In this document: positions 23,427-34,917 of the stretch, piece by piece | Numbering within the stretch: the stretch's first letter is position 1 | Layout: each line of letters starts with the position of its first letter | Assembly (NCBI GenBank): GCA_900491605.1 | Contig: UESW01001686.1 | Location: 195,990 to 259,989, forward strand | DNA length: 64,000 nucleotides | DNA from: Calamus simplicifolius | Lineage: Eukaryota > Streptophyta > Magnoliopsida > Arecales > Arecaceae | Direction: 5' to 3' | Position numbers and translations under genes: made by a program | Notes under the pieces: generated by a model | Seen by the model: only the letters and a program-made list of their open reading frames with translations | Database searches by the model: none | Told to the model about the DNA's origin: nothing

Positions 23427-25824
23427 CTTTGTTTGGGATGAAGGTGAAAGGAAGAAGGGAAGAGAATAAGAGTAAATAGTTCTCCTTATTTCTCCATTAA
23501 GGGATAAATTTATTAACTCCCAAATTGGGGGTAACGTGGGGGAGGGGGAAACGTTTAAGTTATTTTTTTTTTGAAAGACCAAAATATTTGTTCATTTCTT
23601 ACTCTTCATTCTTTCATTCTCATAGTTCATTTAATTTTTGGAGGGATACAATTATCACATAACTCTTTCCCTTCTTTTTTCTTCCTTCTATCATGTTGGC
23701 CTTATATTGATTTTGATGACTATAAAATAATTAAGTATGATACTAATAATCTTGTGGTTGAGTTAAATAAATTTCAGATGAATCATCAAGAAGATGGTGT
23801 TGTTTCAACCCAAGGTATATTGTGATTCAAATGAAAGGTATTACAGGTATTGTATAAATATGCTTATTGTAATTATATTATTCTTAAATGATCTTCAATA
23901 TTACAATCACAGGACATTTTATATGTTTCATGATTGAAAGGTTCAATTTGATAAAATAACTTTCAAGTTTAATTATATTTGCATTGTTTTGAACTGGATT
24001 CAATTATTCTTACAAGTTCCTATTTATAATTCTATGATATCTTGAATCAATGATGGATTTTATCCTTGAGCTGCCTATATTCGGTTTGCATTCGGGTTGC
24101 CTTTGGTTTGCATTCGGGTGGCCTTCAGTTTGCCTTCGGTCAGTTTCTTGCTGGCTTGCTTAGCTTGCCTATATTTTATCATATTACGGCTGGCTTTTGG
24201 TACTTATTATGTTGGTACATTCCTTCTTTGATCCATTCGACTGGTCCCTTGTTCTAAAAGTTGGTATGCTAGCTCTCAAGTTTGGCATGCTAATTCCTTG
24301 AATGGTTCGGCTGGTTCCTTACGTTTGGATTTTGGGATTGCTTTGCCTTAGAAATTGGAATGCCGATTTTGTTCCTTAGCATGCCAATTTCATGAAGACT
24401 TCTGTTGGTTTCCTGATACTCAAAATTGGAATGCTGGTTTCAACAATTGGCATATCAATTTTATTTGGCTCTTTGTTGTTTTTCTTAGCACTCAAAAGTT
24501 GGCATACCGGTTTGGACTTTTGGCATGCTAATTTTTCCTATGCTTGGCTCCTGGTACTCTAGAAATTGGCATGCTATTTTTTCATGTTGGCATGCTAGTT
24601 TATCAAGATTGGCATACTAATTTTATTCCTAATGGCTGGTTCCTTCCATCATTCAAAAATCGGCCAGCCGGTTTTTGAGTTTTGGAATGCTACTTCACCT
24701 CTTGGCTACCGATTTCATTGGATGGGATTTTATTCATTGGCTTCTCTTGAACAACTCTTGGCCGGTTCACCATCTAAGCTTGCTCTCTCTCTCACTTTAT
24801 CCTCTATCTCACAATGGTAAATGCAACGGCTATATTTTTTTGTTGATTATATATTGAGTTGTTGATTAGTTATTCTTGAGCAAAAAAAGAGAAAAAAAAG
24901 AGCAGAAAAAGAAAGAAAATAAGAGTGAAAAATAGAGAAAAAATATCATTTGAAAGAGATATTTATTCTTGGTTTATTGGAGAGTTGTGTTCATTGTTTC
25001 AAAGTCACTTGAGCTCATTCATTTCTGATTCTTGCGATGGTGATTAAAGCTCTGACAACCTTTCTTTGAAGAGCATTAAAGCTTCAATCAAAGGCTTCAT
25101 TATTGCTCCGGCGTGCTTAAAGAAAGAAGCCATCTTGTAGAGTGTTCTTCAATATTTTCTAAGTATTTCTTGTTGAATATCTACTCATTTATTAGGAGCT
25201 TATTATATTATCTTGATATTATTTTGCTTGATCTTGTAAGGCTTGCTTGTGCCCGGAAACAAGTATTGTGTAAGGTTCCCTTGTACCCGTAAACAAGAGG
25301 ACTAGCTTAGAGAGCTAGTGTGTAAGGTCCCCTTATACCCGTAAATAAAAAGACTAGCTTGGAGGGCTAGTATGTAAGGTTTGCTTGTGTCCGTAAACAA
25401 GTTTGCTAGCCAGATTGGCTAGTGGTGATAGTGGAATTCTCAAGGTATTCTTGGGGAGTGGATGTAGGTGCAGGGTTGGCACCGAACCACTATAAATCCC
25501 TTGTGTTTGGTTGTACTTTTTATTATGTTGCTTGTATATTGTCTTCACTGCACTACACTTAGTTTATTTGTGAAAGAAAATTTAAGTGCACATACTTGCT
25601 AGCTAGTCAACTAATTTTTGAGAAACTCAATTCACCCTTTCCTCTTGGGTTGCTATATTGGGCAACATATCCAAACAAGATAATTGATATTGCCTTTCTA
25701 TCTCCTTCCATCCTTGCCAAACAAGACAAAAAGAATAAACATTCTTTCCCCTTCCTTACCCTTCCATCCCTTTTCTTCTTTTTACTCTTCCCTTCCTTCC
25801 CCTCCAAAGATCTGAACAAAACCA
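23427..25824 (-). mobile_element. Second copy of the purine-rich MITE, split by a solo LTR
   Basis: 23427-23693 and 25668-25824 together match the reverse complement of the MITE at 6587-7053, including TTTGTTTGGGATGAAGG at the left end and CCTCCAAAGATC at the right end. The break falls at the TATCC of the sequence matching the intact copy. The outer ends are approximate. Confidence 0.75.
23694..25667 (+). mobile_element. Solo copia LTR (SIRE-like)
   Basis: A 1,974-bp sequence starting TGTTGGCC and ending GGGCAACA, with near-perfect 5-bp flanks TATCA (23689-23693) and TATCC (25668-25672). It shares with the copia-1 and copia-2 LTRs the 3' signature GGGAGTGGATGTAGGTG, CCACTATAAAT (TATA box 25491-25497) and CTTGGGTTGC. 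It contains runs of a TTGGCATGCTAATTT-like motif (24290-24620) and about three 60-bp repeats with ACCCGTAAACAAG (25230-25410). No internal region is present, so it arose by LTR-LTR recombination. Confidence 0.88.
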
Positions 25825-25839
25825 AGTACTTTAATTCTT

Positions 25840-26195
25840 TGAACCTTGGCAGGGCCAAGCACTTTAATTCTCCGAACCTCAGCAGTGCCGAGCACTTTAT
25901 TTCTTCGTACCTTGATAGGGTCGAGTATTTTAATTCTCCTAACCTTGGCAGGGCCGAGTTCTTTAATTCTTCGTACCTCGGAAGGGCCGAGTACCCTATT
26001 TTTTGAACCTTGGCTGGGCCGAGTACCCTATTTCTCCAAACCTCGACAAGCCGAGCACTTTAATTCTCCAAACCTTGGCAAGGCCAAGCACTTTATTTTT
26101 TCGAACCTCAGCAGGGCTGAGTACTTGAATTCTCCTAACACCAACAGAGCCGAGCATTATACCCGAACCTCGGCAAGACCGAGTAAGAGTTAACT
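25840..26195 (+). repeat. Tandem array of about 37-bp CCTCGGCAGGGCCGAG units
   Basis: About nine imperfect units of the form GAACCTTGGCAGGGCCGAGCACTTTAATTCTCC, with the palindromic core CTCGGCAGGGCCGAG. It is probably the 3' untranslated repeat block of a Tat-type gypsy, analogous to 45194-45800. Confidence 0.75.
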
Positions 26196-26507
26196 TCATT
26201 TTGCTTATAAACCTTAAGAAGGTTAAGTCTCTATTTGGCCCTATCTCTGGACTCTGGCATGACCAAGTCTGTTTTGCTAGGTTGAGGCATCTATGGGTTT
26301 TCTCCCTGACTTTTTTATTGGACCACCCCCATACTGCTTCTGTGAAGCCTAAGTAGCTAAACCCAATAATCATTCAAAAGCCTAAGCAATTGGAAAGGAA
26401 AATTGGAATTTCATTTATCGAATGGGTTCCTTATTACAAAGGATTTACAAGTGCACCATGGCACCAAAATTAAAAGACCTCCTACATTACAAAAAGAGCA
26501 GCTAAAA
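26196..26507 (+). other. Gypsy 3' region between the repeat array and the antisense ORF
   Basis: Non-coding. Read on the minus strand it would be the 3' untranslated sequence of the antisense gene; AAT(A)AA-like signals occur there (for example near 26436 on the minus strand). Speculative. Confidence 0.4.
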
Positions 26508-29358
26508 CTAAGACTCAGCTGGTGCTATGCCTTCTTCGGAGAAAGCTAGAGTAGGCTGGGTCAACTTTTCAACGGCATGTAAGACTGCGGCCGAATCTAC
26601 CTCTACGATCTTTTCAAAATCAATGTCCAAGGCACCCTCTTCAAACTAAGGGATCCACCAGCGAGGAAACATAGTACCCCTCTTCTTCTAGGAATGAAAG
26701 GTCTGACTAGGGTATTACTGGATGATCCTCTGCCACATCTCCTTTTCTGCTAATGAATAGGCCTCCTTAGAAAATAAGAGCTTTTCCTTAGTAAATTCGG
26801 CTGAACTCTTGTACTTCTCCACTACTAAAGCAGCATGGTTGTCAACCTCGACCACCTGGCGCCAAAGTTTAGAACACTGCAGACGATACGAGGATAACTC
26901 CTCGGTCAGCCTCTCCATCTTTTCCGCAGCCCTGGCTTTATTCTTTTTAACCAAAAAACAAAGTCAGTTTTGTCAGAAGCAAAATGAAACGAAGGAGTGA
27001 ATAAAGTGCATACCTCAGCAATAACCTCGGCCTACTGAGCAGCCCTCTTCTCCGCCTCTACAGCCTGCTTCTGGAGTTTTTTTTCTCCTTTTTACATTGT
27101 TGGAGCTTCCTCAAGGCATGGCTTTGCTTTGCCCAATCCTCTTCTGCCTGGAGTTGTGCGAATGCAAGATCGGCTATAGCACTAGCAGCTTGCCATTGGC
27201 TGAACTCAAGCTTGCGACTTTCATCATCAAGTCTCTTATTCAAGATACTTATTTCCTCTGCGGCCTCCACCCAAAACTTCAACAATTCTGCCCGGGCTTC
27301 CTCGACCAGCTTATTGGCCTCTTTGGCTGAATTATTGGCTGCTTTGGCCAATTTATTAGCCTCCTCAAGCTCGTCCCGATTCTTGGCCAGCTCCTTAGAA
27401 AGCTGGTTAGCCAAGCCCTCCTGATTTCGGAGCCCGATGACTTTGCTTAAAGCTCGATCATGAGACTCCACTTCCGAGCTTAGGCGCCCATAGAGCATCT
27501 TCTGGAGGATGATTGCCTATCACAGGACAAAATGAGTAAGCTCGGAATTGATTGAGTAAATCGAAGAAAAGAAGAAAAGGACATATTTGCTTACTCGAAA
27601 GGCCGAAGCATTCATATCCAACAGAAGGTCATGCCTATTGCGCAATGGTAGCTCCTCTAGGTTTTTGGGGATCGCAAACCCCTCAACCATAAAAGAAATC
27701 ATCTCTCCACCAACTGCCACAGCCTTGACACCCAAAGTATCCCCTCCAGGAAGAAGAATAGTTCGGAGTAACTCGAGCTGTGACTTCAGCAACTATAACT
27801 CAGAGTAAGCCGGAGGCCTCGGCCTGCTGGCCTCTCCTATCAAGGGTCCTTCTTGAACCTTGGCGCCTCTCCTAGCCTCCTCCCTCTCCTCGGGGAGAGA
27901 CCCCTCTACGGACAGAGATATGGCATCACTGCTCGCTGTAATGGCCACCTCCATTCCCTTGGACTTGGTTGTCTGTTTTATTCGATGCTACTCGTCGAGG
28001 GTAATCTTGAGTGAGATATTGGAGACTAGGTAGAAGGACTTATTTATATCTCTGGCTCCCAAAACTTTGCCGACTGCAAGCTCTGCTGCACCTTCGCTGG
28101 CTCCTTTTCCTTTAGGGCCGGCGTCTTAGTAACAACTTTCTTTGTCATCTCTTCAGTTAGCAATGAAACCAAGGCAGGGTTCAACCCTAAATCTCCCTCG
28201 CCAACCCTTCTTGGAGGGCTCGAGGAGCTGGGTCTCCCCCTTTTCTTTTGATGATTCGGCAAGAACAAAGAAGACTCATAGCCAAGTTTGACCTTCTCTT
28301 TCTGGTCAAGACTCGGCAAGGAAGAGGAAGGCTTGGAACCAGGATTTGCCCTCTTTTTTGGTGGGCTCGGCAAGGTCGGGCATGATTGCTTCTCGCCTCT
28401 CTTCTCATCTGAGCCACACTTCAAAATCTTACTGGGTTCACAGCCGATGCTTGGATCCTCATCAACCAGTCCCGCATGAGTGCCAGAGCAACTCCCTCAC
28501 GGTGGAGGACCCGATCACCGTCGAGTACATCACCTCCTTAACACCTCTCACTTTTCTTCTTGCTCGAGCTGCCCTTTAGCATCTCCCTCATCTAAGACCC
28601 GAGGTTTGATCCGGCCGCTAAAGACAGAAAATAGCCGAAAATTAGTTGTGCCTCAGCAAGCAAAATTGGAGTTCAAAAGGATAGGAATCATATTCCCCTC
28701 GAGGGTCGATATAACTGAGACCAGCATTAAAGAGCACATCTTCGGCTAGAAGAACGCCGACCGAAAGTGCATTCCCGTTGGAGCACTTTGAGACCGTCCA
28801 TCTCCCGATTCGGCAATCAAGGAGCTCTATTTAGGTCCTTAGAAAACTTCCCCCATAATCAAGGGAAGAGATGCTTGCTACTCCAACAAACAATGAAAAA
28901 GCAGAGTTTCCATTCCTCGATAGAGGAGAGAACCCTCGATACCCTCTTGAATGTCCTCTGGGATCTAATGTAGGCCAGGAGGATTTCCTAAGAAAGACGA
29001 TGTAGTGACACACCCGACATAGAGGCACCATCGCCGTCACCCCCACCAACTGAAACATAGAGATGAACCCCACAATGTGCTGCCAACTGTTCAGAGCCAC
29101 CGTCGAGGGGCAAACGCAGTAAAACTTCATCACCCCCTCTATAATCGAATGAAGAGGGAGGCAGATCCCCACCTTGAAGCATTCCTCATAAAAGAAAGTC
29201 CCAGACTCTAGTTCATTCATCATCCTCTGCTCAAGACCTGGCACTCGCAGTTTATAATCGTCGGGAATCTAGTACTCATGACGGATCCTCTCCAAATCCA
29301 CCTGATCATGGTCGAAGCTATGCGGGTCGGGTGATCCATATCCTCAGAACCTGGTCAT
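26508..29358 (-). pseudogene. Antisense ORF of a Tat-type gypsy (gypsy-type transposon domain plus coiled coil), copy 1
   Basis: A multi-exon gene lies antisense to the retrotransposon, between its repeat array and its polypurine tract. The start MTRF is at 29358. The N-terminal block at 29250-28985 reads FFYEECFKVGICLPLHSII and LNSWQHIVGF, typical of the 'putative gypsy type transposon' domain (Transposase_28 type). Then follows a basic/proline/serine-rich region (28424-28044), and after it long coiled-coil segments at 27498-27058 and 26954-26715. Two GT-AG introns are visible: 27594-27517 (78 bp) and about 27012-26946, both restoring a coiled-coil frame. It ends with TAG at 26508. In-frame stops, for example two near the N-terminus, make this copy a pseudogene. 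Function unknown. Confidence 0.7.
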
Positions 29359-29795
29359 GGTATTCTTCAACTAAGAATACTTAATCCCAGATAGAAGAAT
29401 AGCGCCAAAGGTTTGAAAAGATGTGACTGCGAAAGATACCGATCTTCCCCTTTTAAAGCTACTGCACGAGGAAACAAAACGTAATCAGCGAGGAACCCGA
29501 ATAATCATGAGCCTTCAGTTCAAGTGTCGTAATCTCCAGCTCCGCCATGTGTCATTCTGCCAATCATCCTTGATCAAGTCTCGAGGATCAAATCCTGAGG
29601 ATCAAATCCTAAGAATCAAGTCCCAAGGAGGCTCCTCTCGTCTGACGGGCTAAAATAAGGATGCGACGGTTCGGCATTGGTGGCGTCATTATGGTGCATC
29701 TCTTCGAATATCGTCCTCGCCGATGGAAGTCAGCCACTAGGACTCTACTCCCTACACCCAAAATTAAACTTCGGACTAGGGAGTGGGGGGGGCAA
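29359..29795 (+). other. Gypsy 3' end and polypurine tract
   Basis: Non-coding stretch upstream of the LTR. The polypurine tract GGACTAGGGAGTGGGGGGGG (about 29773-29792) is the same sequence type as at 22343-22360. A 13-bp motif (GAGGATCAAATCC) is repeated three times near 29582-29615. Confidence 0.7.
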
Positions 29796-30335
29796 GTGAT
29801 TTGGGATAAAAAAGTCTCCGCATAAATCGACTGATGAGGGCCCCATGGGGACTATAGCCCACCCTTGAAAATCAAAAGATGCCCCACCGACCTTTGACTC
29901 AGCATCTCCATCCGAGCCTCAGCCGATTGGGCTTCGCCGATTGAGCCTTGGCCGACCAACCGTCAACTTCACCAAATCTTGCTCCTAAGTCAGAGCGACC
30001 GAACCTCAATAGTTGAGAGTCATCCGACTAACTCTTCTCTATGGGTCACCAGAGCAATCGAACCTTAATAGTTGAGAGCCACCCGACTGACTCTTCTCTG
30101 CAGCCGACTCTCCTCTTCGGCCGACCCTCAACCCATGCCGAATATCTCGGCTATCAAGTCACAAAATCACGAAGATCTTGGAACTCCTTTCTGAAGCAGT
30201 TCTTCATGAATGGAAACGGTCCAGGGATGGCATGAAAGAGTGATAGAATGGTTTGCTATTGTACCTGAGCAAGATGCACCCTATCTTAAATTGTTAGCAC
30301 GCCTAATATAAGCCCGACATATTTTCTAGGTTGTG
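29796..30335 (+). repeat. Gypsy 3' LTR (second Tat-like family), right end uncertain
   Basis: Starts TGATTTGGGATAAAA directly after the polypurine tract. It has short repeats such as CAATAGTTGAGAG (30007 and 30068). The sequence differs from the LTR at 22362, so it is a different family. The end is not clear, and a MITE-like sequence appears from about 30336. Confidence 0.6.
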
Positions 30336-30902
30336 TTTGGTAGCTGATAATCTATCCAAATTACATGTTAAATGGGACCCATCAAATAACTATGTTTGGT
30401 ATATATTTTGAATAAAAATCTATCTTGTAGATTACCTCATGGAAGATAATCCAGATTACCTTAGGAAGGGATGGTTATTCACATTACCAGAGATATGGTA
30501 ATTTGATAATTTTTTTGATAAAATTATCCTTACTTCTTTTGATCACTCTCTACTCGCTTCCTCCTCTACCTTCCTCCTCTACCGACCTCGCTAGACATGG
30601 AGGATCACTCCCTACACAAAGATAGTAACAATCAACATTCTGGCTGATCGTCTCAATTATAAGAGTCCTTTCCATAAATTCCCACATCATGCATTCCTAT
30701 GCAAAGGTTTTGATTTTCCAACAGAGATCTTTCCAGATCTTCGATCTTGTCCCAGCCAGTAGAATCTATATATTCTGTTGCTCTCTACATTTACCCCGTG
30801 ACAATGAAGAGCCAAAGAAGCATAATTCCTCTGATTTGCACACACAAAAGACGCTTGTGTCCTTAAAAATTCATTTGTCCCTTTGCATTGTTATCATAGA
30901 GC
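30336..30902. other. Non-coding sequence with a possible partial MITE
   Basis: 30336-30540 begins TGTGTTTGGTAGCTGATAATC and is rich in GATTACC/GGTAAT palindromic pieces, like some hAT or Harbinger MITEs, but I see no matching right end. 30560-30902 lies downstream (3') of the minus-strand gene remnant at 32347-33174 and shows no coding signal. Confidence 0.35.
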
Positions 30903-32359
30903 ACCTGTCACTTCTTGTAACTTTACGTGCTCAATGCTTCTTTTCATTTAAATTATTTTCGACGCAATTTATACGTCGTTGAATTAAAAAATAATTTTTC
31001 TAATTTTCTTGTTAATTGCATCGCTAATGCGTCGCTATTTAATATATTTAATTCTTTTAAAAACATTGCGACGCACTATGTTGCGTCGCAATATTTTTTT
31101 CTATATTTAAATTTGATAAAAAATTAATTTAAAAATATTGCGACGCATTACTTGCGTTGCAATATTAAAATATTAATTTTTTTGGGTTTTTCTGGTTAAT
31201 TGAGTCGCTAATGCGTCGCAATATTTTTTTTCCGATATTTAAATTTTATAAAATTTAATTCTTTTAAAAACATTGCGACGCACTACGTTGCGTCGCAATA
31301 TTTTTTTCCGACATTTAAATTTTATTAAAATTTAAATTAAAAACATTGCGATGCATTATTTGCATCACAATATTAAAATATTAATTTTTTTGAATTTTTT
31401 GGTTAATTGAGTCGCTAATGCATCGCAATATTTTTTTTCCGATATTTAAATTTTATAAAATTTAATTCTTTTAAAAATATTGCGATGCACTGTGTTGCAT
31501 CGCAATATTTTTTTCTGATATTTAAATTTTATAAATTTTAATTTCATTTAAATTATTTGCGATGCAATATTTGCGTCGCTAAATTTAAAATTATTTCTCT
31601 AATTTTTTATTTTTTTGCATCGCTAATGCGTCGCTATTTGACAAATTTAATTCTGTTCAAATATTGCGATGCAACTCAGTGCGTCGCAATATTTTTTTCC
31701 GATATTTATATTTTATTAAAATTTAATTTAAAAATATTGCGATGCATTATTTGCGTCGCAATATTAAAATATTAATTTTTTTTAATTTTCTGGTTAATTG
31801 AGTCGCTAATGCGTCGCAATATTTTTCCCGATATTTAAATTTTATAAAATTTAATTCTTTTAAAAACATTGCGACGCACTGTTATGCGTCGCAATATTTT
31901 TTTCCGATAATTAGATTTTATAAAATTTAATTTCATTTAAATTAGTTGCGACGCAATTGTTGCATCGCTAAATAAAAAAATAATTTTTCTAATTATCTAT
32001 TTTATTGCGTCGGTAATGCATCGCTATTTAAAATATTTAATTCTGTTAAAAACATTGTGACGCAAATATTGCGTCGCAATAATTTTTTGATATTTATATT
32101 TCATTAAAAAATTAATTTAAAAATATTGCGACGCAAATATTGCATCGCAATATTAAAAATTTAATTTTTTTTGGATTTTTTTTAAATTGAGTCGCTAATG
32201 AGTCGCTAATGCGTCGCAATATTTTGTTGTCACAGAGGCGTCGCAAAGGGGTCGCAATTTAGCGACGCAATGATGCGTCACTAAAATTGCGTCGCTATTT
32301 CAGTATTTTCTTGTAGTGACCTGTCACTTCTTGTAACTTTACGTGCTCAATGCTTCTTT
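30903..32359 (-). mobile_element. Truncated CACTA-derived element between 41-bp direct repeats
   Basis: The right end (reverse complement) reads CACTACAAGAAAATACTG, the standard terminus of plant En/Spm-CACTA elements, ending at 32318. The body (30944-32318) is made of AT-rich repeats built on GCGACGCA and TGCGTCGC palindromes, with higher-order units of several hundred base pairs. No left CACTA end is present. A 41-bp sequence beginning ACCTGTCACTTCTTGTAACT lies immediately on both sides (30903-30943 and 32319-32359), far longer than the 3-bp duplication CACTA elements make. No transposase. Confidence 0.8.
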
Positions 32360-33174
32360 GAATAGCTAGTTTTACTGATCCAATGCTCCAACAATTGATT
32401 CAGCCCCTCAAAATAACTGCACTCCTCAGTGAACTACTAGCCATATTTAGTGGCACAAACAAAAACACTACGTCCAACAAGGAAAAAAATTCCAGGAGAA
32501 AAAAAAAGAGATTTTTTTTAAAAAAAAAAAAGAAAGAAAGAAAGAAAGAAAAAGAAGAAGACTAGTAATTTGCCATTTCTCTTGACCTAATTTGGTTCTT
32601 TTCAAGAATTTCAAGAAGTAAAGAAAGAAAGATATTTGCTCACATGTTTTTCTGCGATGAGCTCATGACACAACTCCTTGAGCGAGACCAGGTCCTCCTG
32701 AATCTTCTTGATCCGAGCGATGATCTTGCAAGGGTTTGCCTGCAGATCGATCGACGATATCCAGATCAAGAACCACAATATCACAAAAGAGAACCTAGAT
32801 TCCTTTCTTTCTTTCAATTTTTCATTTTTCTTTTTTCGGATTAAAGAATTAAGCAGCAAGGCTCCTGTAACCTCCAAATCCATGGATCTAATGGATTTGC
32901 GGTCAGAAACCTCTGATAAACTGGCCGTATGAAGGATCTCGAAATGAGTTGATCTAGGGCTTAAAAGAGAAATGGGAAAGGAGAGAATACGAACATGGTC
33001 GGGATAGGAATACTAGAATTCAAGGTCGAGGCAGCGCTGGACGACGGCCAGGTCAAGACTGGCTTTGCTCAGCACCTTCATCACGTCGTCCACTGCCGAG
33101 TGGCTCTGCCGCTGCTGGAGGCGCTGCTCCCCCATCTCTCCCTTGCTCTTGCGTGTCTTGCTCCCGCCCTTCAT
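32347..33174 (-). pseudogene. Remnant of a host gene resembling spindle and kinetochore-associated protein SKA2
   Basis: Exon 1 (33174-32995) reads SAVDDVMKVLSKASLDLAVV then QRCLDLEF and a TAG, followed by YSYPDH and a GT donor. Exon 2 (32739-32644), after a CAG acceptor, reads ANPCKIIARIKKIQEDLVSL and then KELCHELIAEKH before a GTGAGC donor. Both joins keep frame. The pattern (a segment ending DLxVVQRxLDxEFQxxYPD, then ANPxKxxxRIKKIQE) is what I recall of plant SKA2-like proteins. A possible last exon is 32433-32347 (FEGLNQLLEHWIS...). The middle exon expected next (DLIDKART-like) is missing; that interval holds an (AAAG)n tract. The exon 1 stop is a CAG-to-TAG type change. A living gene with unusual splicing is less likely. 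Confidence 0.5.
32525..32565 (+). repeat. A-rich / (AAAG)n simple repeat
   Basis: A poly-A stretch followed by several GAAA units inside the presumed last intron of the SKA2-like remnant. Confidence 0.85.
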
Positions 33175-33345
33175 CGCATTTTGAAGCAATTGTGCGGGCT
33201 GAGGTCCAACTCGACCCGTGAATCAATGAAATGCCACAATGGGCCAGGTCGGGCTCTCGGTTACGTATTGTCACCGGGCTTTCGATCGGCATGTGCAAGC
33301 ACTCCCTATGGCCACTAGGTACTTGCGTCTATCGATGATGGTATT
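33175..33345. other. Upstream flank of the SKA2-like remnant
   Basis: A 171-bp gap between the presumed minus-strand start codon and the gypsy insertion. It would have held the 5' UTR and proximal promoter. No clear TATA box. Confidence 0.35.
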
Positions 33346-34005
33346 AGAAGATCCCTCTCCTAACCAGCCTAGACCCCACAATAATAAAATAAAACCCCAA
33401 AGACAAGTCCATGACAAACACGACAATATACAGGAAGCACAACCTTCCCAACCAAAGAACTCTTTGCTAAGTAATTTGGAAATAACGAGGTTGCCCAAAG
33501 GCTACAAAGACACTCCTCTCTCTCCCTAACAAAGATTACACAAAGTGCCCGCCCCAACCTCACTCGATAAGAATTGACCTGGATGCCCCACACCCCTGCG
33601 CGCACCTCCTATGCATCTCGGCCACATCCCACCAATGCCTAAGACTCCTAAAAGAAATACGATGCTCCACATGCAAGGTGGTGGATAATCCCAAATAGCG
33701 CTGCCCAAAATCCTCCTCCAAATAGGACTCCATCTTGGCCGTTAGATGGGACAATCAAAGGCCAAGATCTTAGCTCAAACCACCGTCTCAAATCCCCTCT
33801 AAGAAAATACGATGGCCTCTCTTTTGGGCATGCTAGGTGGGCCTACCCAACGGCCATGCCATGCTAGCTGCGCCAGCCTGGCCGTGCCTGGCCATCAGCC
33901 TGGGAGTTCCGGGTCGCGCACCTAGTTAGGCCTCGCAGCCGCCTGGGCCTTGCGCCCAGTTGGGCCGCACGTGCGCGCATCCTCTGCCTGGGCCAAGCCA
34001 TGACA
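33346..34005 (-). repeat. 3' LTR of the minus-strand gypsy, internally deleted
   Basis: Shares long blocks with the right LTR: 33350-33640 with 35618-35912, and 33645-34005 with 37588-37981. The intervening part present on the right is missing here. The deletion joint is at AAG (CCTAAG in front, CCAAG behind), a short microhomology. Confidence 0.75.
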
Positions 34006-34341
34006 ATCCTTCCTCTGCCTGAATCTCGACACCCTCGTCGAGTCATACCGAAGCTCCATGTCGCTGCATCGTGCACCCTCCTGGCACACCTCGTCGCTGC
34101 ACATCTTGGCCCTCCTGGCCCAAATTCTCCTGAGTCCCAATGCGGCCATCTGCCATGCGCACCCTCTGATGCCTCCTCGGTTGAACAGCCCTCTTGCCGA
34201 GCCATCCTGCCTGCAGCTCCTGCCATAGGCCCATCACGCCTAAGCCACTGCGCACGTGCTGCCTAGGCGTGAGGTTGCCATGCAACCTCAGGTCTGGTGG
34301 TGGAGCGCTCCCTCGCCCCGGCCATTCACTGTCCTATGCCA

Positions 34342-34917
34342 TCACTCCACTGGAACGAAGTATGGACGCCTACCTCTTCGGATCAAGATGCCCCTCCGAT
34401 GAGGCATGACCACAACCTTGCTCTTGATGAAGAAGTTCATCCCGAGTATCAGGTCGTAGTCATCGATCGGCAAGACCGTTATGCAGATCCTAGTCCAAGA
34501 GCCCACCTCCAATATGGCCTCTGCTTGGCCCAAAGACTCGATCTCCTTTGAGTTGATAGGCTTCACCCAATAAGGCTTGGAAATCGCTCCTAAACCCAAT
34601 CTGTGCGCCGCTCCTTGGCTCACGAAATTGTGTGTCGCGCCGGAATCAACTAAGGCTCGCACTGTCCTCCTATTGACCCAAGCCCTCACATATATCAAAC
34701 CTTGGCGTTGTTCGACCAAAGTGTTAATGGACTGTAGCGTGGCCATCCTAGTTACTAGCTCCTCCTCTGAACTCTTAGACGCCCTGTCATCATGGGTAGT
34801 GACGGGGTAGTGACGGCCGCTACTGTCACATTCTTTGGACACTTCCGTGCCAGATACGGCCCTCTGCATATGAAGCATCCAGCGAATCTTGCCATCACTT
34901 TTGTTTTGCTGCTGCAT
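34342..34917 (-). pseudogene. Gypsy aspartic protease domain
   Basis: Open for 191 codons. It carries the retropepsin active site LVDSGATHNFVS and the downstream flap-side signature DLILGMNFF, both normal for Ty3/gypsy proteases that mature the gag-pol polyprotein. It is out of frame with the gag block upstream and no pol follows, so it cannot act within an intact polyprotein. Confidence 0.8.

Noticed and set aside
27097..27424. Plus-strand ORFs of 70-77 codons over the first antisense gene
   Set aside because: They mirror the alanine/glutamate-rich coiled coil coded on the minus strand (leucine/serine-rich shadow) and have no independent support.
33322..33345. TGGTATTAGAAG as a primer binding site at the left of the minus-strand gypsy
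   Set aside because: It resembles TGGTATCAGAGC but is on the wrong strand and outside the element for its gag orientation. The similarity is probably chance.
33864..34285. Long overlapping GC-rich ORFs on both strands
   Set aside because: They fall in the GC-rich end of the minus-strand gypsy LTR and adjacent internal DNA, where stops are rare in every frame. No domain is recognised.
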